NCBI GenBank assembly: GCA_016198645.1
Contig: JACQIE010000094.1
Location: forward strand, 1 to 5,665
Length of the DNA stretch: 5,665 nt
Direction: 5' to 3'
Origin: Candidatus Aenigmatarchaeota archaeon
GTDB lineage: Archaea; Aenigmatarchaeota; Aenigmatarchaeia; GW2011-AR5
Part shown: positions 1 to 4,613 of the stretch, piece by piece
Position numbering within the stretch: the stretch's first letter is position 1
Layout of the letters: each line of letters begins with the position of its first letter
Translations under genes and position numbers: made by a program
Notes under the pieces: generated by a model
What the model was told of the DNA's origin: nothing
The model's input: the letters and a program-made list of their open reading frames with translations, nothing else
Database searches by the model: none

Positions 1-41
1 ACTATGGCACTGTGTAAATTAAGCTTTGCTCGCAAAAATCC

Positions 42-54
42 AATAAGATTAAAA
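42..54 (+). promoter_or_regulatory. Possible TATA-like promoter element for the mevalonate operon
   Basis: A 13-base AT-rich stretch (CAATAAGATTAAAAG spans 41-55) is centred about 27-30 bases upstream of the ATG at 77. That is the spacing expected if transcription starts at or very near the start codon. No Shine-Dalgarno motif precedes this ATG, unlike the next genes in the operon, so a leaderless transcript is plausible. The match to a TATA box is poor and no clear BRE is seen. The real promoter could lie upstream of the window. Confidence 0.25.
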
Positions 55-76
55 GCCTTCCATCCGAGTTAAAGCT

Positions 77-1114
77 ATGGACATCGGGATAACCGGTTAC
101 GGCGCTTATGTTCCGCGCTTTCGCATAAAAGCCGAAGAGATAGCCAAAGTCTGGCATCAGGACGCAAACGTGATAAAAAACGGACTTAAAATCTTTGAGA
201 AAGCTGTTCCTGCGGCGGACGAGGACACGATAACGATAAGCGTGGAAGCGGCGAAGAACGCGCTCGCCAGAGCGGGCGTGGCGCCGAAAGACGTGGGCGC
301 GCTTTTCATCGGCAGCGAAAGCCATCCTTACGCCGTGAAGCCGTCCGGCACCGTTGTAATAGACGCGCTGGGCATAGGCCCGGACGTGATGGTCGCTGAC
401 TTCGAATTTGCATGCAAAGCCGGCACTGCAGGAATACAATGCTGCCTCGGCTTGGTCAAATCGGGGATGATAAAATACGGCATGGCAATAGGCGCGGACA
501 CGGCGCAGGGAAGGCCGGGCGACGCGCTGGAATACAGCGCCGCCGCGGGCGGAGCGGCTTTTGTCATAGGCGCAAATCCGCTTGCTAAGATACTGGACAC
601 TTACTCTTATACGACGGATACGCCGGACTTCTGGCGCAGGGAAGGACAGCCTTATCCGCTGCACGGGGCACGATTCACCGGAGAGCCGGCATACTTCAAG
701 CACGTCATCGCCGCAACGAAGGGGTTGCTGAAAAAAACGAAGATGAACGCGGAGGATTTTGATACGGTCGTATTCCACATGCCTAACGGCAAGTTCCCCC
801 GTGAGGCGGCGAAGAAGCTGGGAATACCGGAAGAGAAGATAGCGAAAAGCCTCATCGTCGAAACAGTGGGCAACACTTATTCCGGCTCGTCGCTTTTGGG
901 GCTCGTCAATGTGCTGGACGGCGCGAAACCGGGCGAGAAAATTCTCATGACGTCGTTCGGCTCCGGCGCGGGCAGCGACTCGTTTGCGCTGGAAGTCACG
1001 GCGCGGATAAAAGCAGCGCAAGGCAAGGCGAAGACGCTCGCGGACTACATAAACAAGAAAACGTATATTGATTACGGGACGTACGTTAAACTAAGGAGGA
1101 AGCTGAGACTATGA
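77..1114 (+). CDS. Archaeal hydroxymethylglutaryl-CoA synthase (HMG-CoA synthase)
   Basis: This 345-residue cytosolic thiolase-fold enzyme condenses acetyl-CoA with acetoacetyl-CoA to give HMG-CoA, the committed entry to the mevalonate pathway for archaeal lipids. The length is normal for the archaeal family. Recognisable motifs run in order: N-terminal [27 protein letters not shown] with the likely general acid/base Glu81; [10 protein letters not shown] with the acyl-accepting nucleophile Cys113; FHMPNGKFP with His234; [10 protein letters not shown] (266-275); and the C-terminal GSGAGSD loop (295-301). All catalytic positions appear intact. ATG 77 is the only ATG, GTG or TTG start after an in-frame stop at 50-52, so the start is secure. 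The stop overlaps the next gene's start (ATGA). The downstream thiolase and DUF35 genes supply its substrate and its complex partner. Confidence 0.96.
   Translation: MDIGITGYGAYVPRFRIKAEEIAKVWHQDANVIKNGLKIFEKAVPAADEDTITISVEAAKNALARAGVAPKDVGALFIGSESHPYAVKPSGTVVIDALGIGPDVMVADFEFACKAGTAGIQCCLGLVKSGMIKYGMAIGADTAQGRPGDALEYSAAAGGAAFVIGANPLAKILDTYSYTTDTPDFWRREGQPYPLHGARFTGEPAYFKHVIAATKGLLKKTKMNAEDFDTVVFHMPNGKFPREAAKKLGIPEEKIAKSLIVETVGNTYSGSSLLGLVNVLDGAKPGEKILMTSFGSGAGSDSFALEVTARIKAAQGKAKTLADYINKKTYIDYGTYVKLRRKLRL
1093..1100 (+). promoter_or_regulatory. Shine-Dalgarno motif for the 109-residue ORF
   Basis: AAGGAGGA ends 10 bases before ATG 1111 and lies inside the 3' end of the HMG-CoA synthase gene. 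It favours ATG 1111 over the in-frame ATG at 1120 and is good evidence that the small downstream ORF is really translated. Confidence 0.75.
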
Positions 1115-1440
1115 CGCCGATGACGAATCCGGACTTTATCATGATGGTAAACAAGCAACGCATACAAACCGAGTTGGAGAAGCGTCTGGGTAGGCATCTG
1201 GAATATCAGGGCCGCACGCCGCCCTGTGACGAAATGCCGGAATATCTGTATTTCGCGGCGTACACGGATGAAGCCGCCAGATACGTTCTCAGGGTATCAC
1301 ACGGCAATACCGATGTATTTAGGTTTACTGTAGACGTGGCGACTACTCCCGACGATGGGGCATCCCTTTACAAATATATGGACACGTTTACTCTGAAAGG
1401 CGGGCCGCTGACTGCGGCGGTGAGGTATAACGATGCGTAA
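1111..1440 (+). CDS. Hypothetical protein of 109 residues embedded in the mevalonate operon
   Basis: I do not recognise this family. The product is small and probably soluble: no signal peptide, membrane segment or cysteine cluster is seen, with only one Cys in a [10 protein letters not shown] segment near residue 39. The first part (about residues 10-30) looks helical and charged. The rest alternates hydrophobic and polar residues ([37 protein letters not shown]), which suggests an antiparallel beta sheet. It overlaps the synthase by 4 bases (ATGA) and the thiolase by 8, and has a strong Shine-Dalgarno motif, so it is almost certainly co-translated. GC content in the lines I counted is near 50%, somewhat below the neighbouring enzymes. 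The position suggests a role tied to the thiolase/synthase complex, but that is inference only. Confidence 0.8.
   Translation: MTPMTNPDFIMMVNKQRIQTELEKRLGRHLEYQGRTPPCDEMPEYLYFAAYTDEAARYVLRVSHGNTDVFRFTVDVATTPDDGASLYKYMDTFTLKGGPLTAAVRYNDA
1419..1426 (+). promoter_or_regulatory. Shine-Dalgarno motif for the thiolase
   Basis: GGTGAGGT lies 6 bases before ATG 1433, inside the end of the 109-residue ORF. Both GGTG and GAGGT can pair with the archaeal 16S rRNA tail. It fixes the thiolase start at 1433, giving the 8-base overlap with the upstream gene. Confidence 0.6.
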
Positions 1441-2587
1441 AATCGCGGTTGTAGGCTTCGGGCAGACGAAGTTCGGCGAGCTTTGGGACAAGTCACTGCG
1501 TGATTTAGCGGCAGAAGCCGGAGCTCTGGCACTCAAGGATTCAACGCTCGACGCAAAGCGTATAGAAGCCCTTTACGTCGGAAGCATGGCGCCCGGGCGA
1601 TTCGCGGGGCAGGAGCATCTCGCTGCCATGGCAGCGGACCAGCTTGGGCTCAATCCGATACCGGCCACGCGCACTGAAGCGGCATGCGCTTCCGGCGCAA
1701 CGGCGTTCCGGGAAGCCGTCAACGCGGTGGCGTCGGGCAAGCACAACATAGTTATGGCGCTGGGCGCGGAGAAGATGACTGACCTCAAAACGAGCGAAGC
1801 CACGACTGCGCTGATGGGCGCCGGCGACCAGGAGTGGGAAGCCGGCATCGGCTTAACGTTCCCGGGGCTCTACGCGCTGATGGCACGGGCTCATATGGCG
1901 AAATACGGCACGACTTCCCAGCAGCTTTCGACGGTTTCCGTCATCAACCACAGGCACGGAGCGAAAAATAAGAAAGCCCAGTATCCGTTTGAAATCACAC
2001 TCGAACAAGTTATGCGGTCGCCGATGGTCGCCGACCCGCTAAGGCTGCTGGACTGCTCGCCGATAACAGACGGCGCTGCTGCCGTTATCGTAGCATCGGA
2101 AGACGTGGCGAAGAAGCTCAACCCGGCGTGGGTTCTGTCTGTACAGCAGGCTTCCGATAGCGTGGCGCTGCATGACAGGGCGAGCTTCACTGAAATAAAC
2201 GCGGCTTGCGTTGCCGCGAAGAAGGCTTATGAAGAAGCGAAACTGTCCGCGAAGGGCATAGACGTTGCAGAGGTTCATGACTGCTTTTCGATAAACGAGA
2301 TACTGGCAGTGGAGGCGCTGGGCTTCTGCCCTGCCGGCAAAGGCGGCGAGTTTGTGGAAGCTAATGCAGTAGCGGTGGGTGGTGAGAAGCCGACTAACAC
2401 TACAGGCGGGCTGAAGTCGATAGGGCATCCTGTCGGGGCAACGGGAATACGGCAGATAGGCGACATCTACTTGCAGCTCACGGGTAGAAGCTGTAACCAA
2501 GTGAAAGGCGCCAAGCGTGGCATAGCGCTAAACGTCGGCGGCTCAGGTGCGACTGCCAATGTTACAATACTCGGAGGTAATGTATAA
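1433..2587 (+). CDS. Acetyl-CoA acetyltransferase (archaeal acetoacetyl-CoA thiolase)
   Basis: This 384-residue thiolase of the archaeal / SCP2-like type condenses two acetyl-CoA into acetoacetyl-CoA, the substrate of the synthase encoded upstream. It begins with the family N-terminus VVGFGQTKFGELWDKSL. The nucleophile is Cys85 in TEAACASGATA. The later motifs are VHDCFSINE with His282, GGLKSIGHPVGATG with the catalytic-base His332, and the C-terminal ALNVGGSGATANVTILG. The C-terminal loop has NVGG where bacterial biosynthetic thiolases carry a second catalytic Cys; this replacement is normal for archaeal members, which use the HDCF histidine. Length is standard. The stop overlaps the DUF35 start by one base (TAATG), so translation is probably coupled. 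In archaea this enzyme sits in a complex with HMG-CoA synthase and the DUF35 protein. Confidence 0.95.
   Translation: MRKIAVVGFGQTKFGELWDKSLRDLAAEAGALALKDSTLDAKRIEALYVGSMAPGRFAGQEHLAAMAADQLGLNPIPATRTEAACASGATAFREAVNAVASGKHNIVMALGAEKMTDLKTSEATTALMGAGDQEWEAGIGLTFPGLYALMARAHMAKYGTTSQQLSTVSVINHRHGAKNKKAQYPFEITLEQVMRSPMVADPLRLLDCSPITDGAAAVIVASEDVAKKLNPAWVLSVQQASDSVALHDRASFTEINAACVAAKKAYEEAKLSAKGIDVAEVHDCFSINEILAVEALGFCPAGKGGEFVEANAVAVGGEKPTNTTGGLKSIGHPVGATGIRQIGDIYLQLTGRSCNQVKGAKRGIALNVGGSGATANVTILGGNV
2573..2578 (+). promoter_or_regulatory. Shine-Dalgarno motif for the DUF35 gene
   Basis: GGAGGT ends 8 bases before ATG 2587, inside the last codons of the thiolase gene. It is a strong match to the 16S rRNA tail and supports the TAATG overlap start. 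Confidence 0.75.
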
Positions 2588-2979
2588 TGCCGCACCGCTC
2601 TACTGTAGCTATGGAATGGAGGCTCAAGAAAGGGCGTTACGCTATGCTGGGTAGTGAATGCAAGGCGTGCCGCGAGCTTTACTTCCCGGCACGGCTGTTA
2701 TGCCGCAAGTGCCGCAGCGAAACGACGGAACGGGGTTTTTCAGGCAAGGGAAAGATAGTGACGTATACGACCATAAGCACGGCGCCTGCCGGCTTCGAAG
2801 AGTATGCCCCTTACGGCGTGGCACTGATAAAACTGGATGAAGGGCCAACCGTCGCCGGGCAGATTGTGAATGGAGAGGAGATGTCTATAGGTAAGAGCGT
2901 CGTACCCGTGTTCCGCCGCCTTAATCAGGACGGGGAAGCGGGTGTAATACACTATGGGACGAAGTTTGAAGTGGTTTGA
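2587..2979 (+). CDS. DUF35 zinc-ribbon / OB-fold protein, scaffold of the thiolase-HMG-CoA synthase complex
   Basis: The 130-residue product has the typical DUF35 layout. A basic N-terminal helix (EWRLKKGRYAMLGSEC) leads into a rubredoxin-like zinc ribbon with Cys25-X2-Cys28 and Cys39-X2-Cys42. An OB-fold domain follows from about residue 50 to the end (GKGKIVTYTTISTAPAGFEEYAPYGVALI and on, ending YGTKFEVV). Family knowledge: in methanogens the protein bridges thiolase and HMG-CoA synthase and helps form a shared CoA-binding passage, so that unfavourable acetoacetyl-CoA synthesis is pulled forward. All four zinc ligands are present. It is the last gene of the operon. No strong oligo-T terminator follows; the nearest T-rich tracts (3034-3039 and 3060-3067) coincide with the ORB-like sites. 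Confidence 0.93.
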   Translation: MPHRSTVAMEWRLKKGRYAMLGSECKACRELYFPARLLCRKCRSETTERGFSGKGKIVTYTTISTAPAGFEEYAPYGVALIKLDEGPTVAGQIVNGEEMSIGKSVVPVFRRLNQDGEAGVIHYGTKFEVV

Positions 2980-3025
2980 TTCCTCGCTTTCTGTGATAAC
3001 GCTGTTAATCCGTGGTTGTAAGCTA

Positions 3026-3045
3026 CCCTATCGTTTCTTGTGGAA
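3026..3045 (-). promoter_or_regulatory. ORB-like Orc1/Cdc6 binding site L1
   Basis: Read on the - strand the site is TTCCACAAGAAACGATAGGG. It matches the + strand box at 3174-3193 at 15 of 20 positions and keeps the TCCA, GAAA, GA and terminal GGG blocks of known archaeal ORBs. It is the outer box of the left pair. Confidence 0.72.
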
Positions 3046-3051
3046 AGATGC

Positions 3052-3071
3052 GACGCTCGTTTCTTTTGGAC
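3052..3071 (-). promoter_or_regulatory. ORB-like site L2 (G-string missing)
   Basis: Read on the - strand the site is GTCCAAAAGAAACGAGCGTC. Its core TCCAAAAGAAACGA matches the L1 core at 13 of 14 bases, at a start-to-start spacing of 26 bp. The terminal G-string is lost, so it may be a mini-ORB bound with lower affinity. It borders the left edge of the AT-rich core. Confidence 0.62.
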
Positions 3072-3080
3072 CGTAGAACG

Positions 3081-3170
3081 ATATAAAACAACTAAAATAC
3101 AAAAAACTATTAAAAATATACAACCACTACTTCATATAACATTGTTATAAGAAATATTTCATTATTATTA
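3081..3170. other. AT-rich core, candidate DNA-unwinding element
   Basis: These 90 bases contain 14 G or C (about 16%), against well over 50% in most of the flanking genes. The segment sits between the left (3026-3071) and right (3174-3193) ORB-like boxes, where an Orc1/Cdc6-bound origin is expected to melt. It contains four short A-tracts (3085-3116), a 23-bp imperfect palindrome and an ATT repeat. Confidence 0.72.
3131..3153. repeat. Imperfect AT-rich inverted repeat inside the unwinding element
   Basis: The arms TTCATATAAC and GTTATAAGAA are separated by ATT and pair at 9 of 10 positions. The inner six (TATAAC / GTTATA) are perfect. The repeat is followed without a gap by the perfect 10-bp palindrome GAAATATTTC at 3151-3160, which shares its first three bases. 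This could be a protein site or an easily extruded or melted segment. Confidence 0.65.
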
Positions 3171-3173
3171 GTG

Positions 3174-3193
3174 CTCCATAGGAAATGATGGGG
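3174..3193 (+). promoter_or_regulatory. ORB-like Orc1/Cdc6 binding site R1 (best match)
   Basis: CTCCATAGGAAATGATGGGG closely resembles archaeal ORB sequences as I remember them (CTCCA..GGAAACG...GGGG), including the terminal G-string at the right spacing. It starts right at the right edge of the AT-rich core and points away from it. The remembered consensus should be checked against published origins. Confidence 0.78.
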
Positions 3194-3297
3194 TGGCCGT
3201 CCACGAAATTATTACGGTTTACTGATGATTTGTCGGGAAGAATGATGTGGCGGAACATGAAAATAATTTTTGAAATGTGTTGCGGAGTAGCAATAAG

Positions 3298-3305
3298 TAT
3301 ATAAG
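3298..3305 (+). promoter_or_regulatory. TATA box of the cdc6-DP1 operon
   Basis: TATATAAG stands out in a mixed-composition stretch, with purine-rich sequence just upstream (CAATAAG). A start site about 25 bases downstream of its centre would fall near 3326-3328, giving a leader of about 60 bases before ATG 3387 and leaving room for a Shine-Dalgarno motif. The predicted start coincides with the beginning of ORB-like box R2. Confidence 0.6.
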
Positions 3306-3326
3306 GCGCCGCGAAGAATATACAAG

Positions 3327-3346
3327 CTTCATAGGAAATGCTGGTA
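3327..3346 (+). promoter_or_regulatory. ORB-like site R2
   Basis: CTTCATAGGAAATGCTGGTA matches R1 at 16 of 20 positions, including an unbroken CATAGGAAATG block of 11. The G-string is shortened to GG. It sits at the predicted transcription start of cdc6 and begins 32 bp before R3, about three helical turns. Confidence 0.68.
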
Positions 3347-3358
3347 CCCTTGTTTCTT

Positions 3359-3378
3359 TTCCAGCGTAAATTGTGGGG
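3359..3378 (+). promoter_or_regulatory. ORB-like site R3, overlapping the cdc6 ribosome-binding site
   Basis: TTCCAGCGTAAATTGTGGGG keeps the TTCCAG block, AAA at the expected offset and a GGGG string at the right spacing. It matches R1 at 14 of 20 positions. Its G-string doubles as the start of the GGGGTG Shine-Dalgarno motif. Confidence 0.6.
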
Positions 3379-3380
3379 TG
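3375..3380 (+). promoter_or_regulatory. Shine-Dalgarno motif deciding the cdc6 start
   Basis: GGGGTG lies 6 bases before ATG 3387, a good distance for initiation there. The alternative start GTG 3378 lies within this motif and has no motif of its own at a usable distance, so ATG 3387 is preferred. Confidence 0.5.
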
Positions 3381-3386
3381 TGGTGT

Positions 3387-4613
3387 ATGGAGAGCTTACT
3401 ACAGGGAAACATCTTCTCGCATTATATGCAGAGAAGGACGCTTTTTGCCGACAAGAATGTGCTTACATCCTCGTTCGTGCCGGAAAACATTCCACACAGG
3501 GAACAGGAAATACAACAGATGAGCGCTGTGCTCGCGCCGGCGCTCCGAGGCTACCACACGAGCAATTTATTTGTATATGGAACGTGCGGTACCGGCAAGA
3601 CGATATGCAGCCGGTTCGTGCTGTCACAGCTGGAGCAGGCGGCGAGGCAGCAGGGGATAACGATAAAGACCGTTTATATCAACTGCAAGATGGAGAAAGT
3701 TTCGGATACTGAATATCGTTTATTTGCGCAGATACTGAAGCAGTTGGGGGAGGATGTTCCTTACACAGGGCTGCCGACGGACGTTGTTTACAAGAGATTC
3801 TTCTCCAAAATAGACGAAACCGAACAGACTGTCGTGCTTGTGCTGGACGAGATAGACACGCTTTACAGGAAGATAGGCGACGACATACTGTATAATATTA
3901 CAAGGATAAGCAACGAGCTGAAGAAGGCGCGGCTTGCGGTTGTCGGGATAACGAACGACACGTCTTTTTACGACAGCCTGGACGTGCGCGTTAAATCATC
4001 GTTAGGCAGTGAAGAGATAATGTTCCACCCCTATAACGCGGTGCAGCTGAAGGACATACTCACAATGCGCGCCGCCACGGGCTTTGCGGCGGGTACCGTG
4101 CCCGAGGATGTGATAAACAAATGCGCCGCGCTGGCGGCGCAGGAACACGGCGATGCGCGCAGGGCGCTCGACCTGCTGCGGGTTGCCGGTGAGGTGGCGG
4201 AGAGGAACGGCTCGCCGACGATAGTGGAAGAGCACGTGGACATGGCGGAAGATAAAATCGACCTGGACAGGGTAACGGAAACCGTGAAGTCCCAGCCCGC
4301 GCAGTCGCAAATAGTGCTGCAGTCGGTGATAAAGATCCAGGAAGACGTCGCCAAGAAGGAGAAATGGACGGACAGGCGGATACTGACGGGCGACGTGTTT
4401 TCGCGCTACGAAGAGCTGTGCAGGAACAACGGGCTGAAAGTCCTAACGCAGAGGCGCGTCAGCGATTTGATAGGCGAGCTGGACATGCTCGGCATCATAA
4501 ACGCAAAAATCGTATCGAAGGGCCGCCACGGCAGGACGCGGGAGATAACGATGCCCGTCAACGACGTGGCACTGGCGAAGATGCGCGGCTTTCTGGACGG
4601 GCGGTTTTGCTGA
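3387..4613 (+). CDS. cdc6: Orc1/Cdc6 replication initiator (AAA+ ATPase)
   Basis: The 408-residue product binds origin recognition boxes and loads the MCM helicase. The AAA+ core shows Walker A GTCGTGKT (65-72), Walker B VLVLDEID (150-157), sensor 1 GITND (Asn190), the SLDVRVKSSLG motif with the likely arginine finger Arg201, and sensor 2 HGDARRALDLLR (Arg258). The initiator-specific motif region lies between Walker B and sensor 1. The C-terminal winged helix (about 300-408) contains LTQRRVSDLIGELDMLGI and the wing-tip SKGRHGRTREI, which contacts DNA. All motifs look intact and length is typical. ATG 3387 is chosen because GGGGTG lies 6 bases upstream; GTG 3378 would add three residues. The gene lies directly beside the ORB-like array, as origin-linked initiators do, and overlaps DP1 (TGATG). 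Boxes in its leader suggest self-repression. Confidence 0.96.
   Translation: MESLLQGNIFSHYMQRRTLFADKNVLTSSFVPENIPHREQEIQQMSAVLAPALRGYHTSNLFVYGTCGTGKTICSRFVLSQLEQAARQQGITIKTVYINCKMEKVSDTEYRLFAQILKQLGEDVPYTGLPTDVVYKRFFSKIDETEQTVVLVLDEIDTLYRKIGDDILYNITRISNELKKARLAVVGITNDTSFYDSLDVRVKSSLGSEEIMFHPYNAVQLKDILTMRAATGFAAGTVPEDVINKCAALAAQEHGDARRALDLLRVAGEVAERNGSPTIVEEHVDMAEDKIDLDRVTETVKSQPAQSQIVLQSVIKIQEDVAKKEKWTDRRILTGDVFSRYEELCRNNGLKVLTQRRVSDLIGELDMLGIINAKIVSKGRHGRTREITMPVNDVALAKMRGFLDGRFC

Larger units (their letters stand above)
2980..3386. other. Candidate chromosomal replication origin (oriC)
   Basis: This 407-base gene-free stretch lies between the mevalonate operon and cdc6. It contains two - strand and three + strand ORB-like 20-mers that flank an AT-rich core (3081-3170, 14 G/C in 90). 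In every box the G-rich end, where present, points away from the core, giving a symmetric arrangement. Archaeal origins are commonly found directly upstream of an orc1/cdc6 gene, and in Pyrococcus the initiator gene and polD genes are also neighbours. I see no convincing small ORF or RNA gene inside. The assignment rests on motif architecture and context; no replication data are available here. Confidence 0.82.

Noticed and set aside
4..72. 22-codon ORF at the left edge
   Set aside because: It is too short, has no ribosome-binding site that can be seen, and no recognisable product. It is probably intergenic or leader sequence.
2..1021. Long 339-residue open frame on the - strand across the HMG-CoA synthase gene
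   Set aside because: The translation is Arg-rich and resembles no family. The + strand enzyme explains the sequence fully, and the antisense frame is open because of GC-rich codon structure.
2974..3010. Transcription terminator after the DUF35 gene
   Set aside because: The region is only mildly T-rich, with no oligo-T run of five or more and no strong hairpin, so a terminator cannot be supported.
3080..3088. TATA-like GATATAAAA in the AT-rich core
   Set aside because: Such matches are expected by chance in DNA of about 16% GC. It is about 300 bases from the cdc6 start, and the TATATAAG at 3298 is far better placed.
3193..3204. Short hairpin GTGG-CCGT-CCAC next to box R1
   Set aside because: Only four base pairs, with no T-run or conserved loop. 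It is too weak to call a terminator or RNA element.
3489..3510. Possible sixth ORB-like site inside cdc6 (TTCCACACAGGGAAC)
   Set aside because: TCCA and GGGAAC are present but the spacing is wrong and no G-string follows. The sequence is accounted for by coding.
3338..3712. Open frame of 124 codons on the + strand overlapping the start of cdc6
   Set aside because: It overlaps the Orc1/Cdc6 AAA+ domain in another frame, has no Shine-Dalgarno motif, and its product has no recognisable features.
4364..4612. Upstream in-frame extension of DP1 by 83 codons
   Set aside because: It lies inside the winged-helix coding part of cdc6. The extra residues are low-quality charged sequence, while the DP1 family N-terminus begins exactly at ATG 4613.
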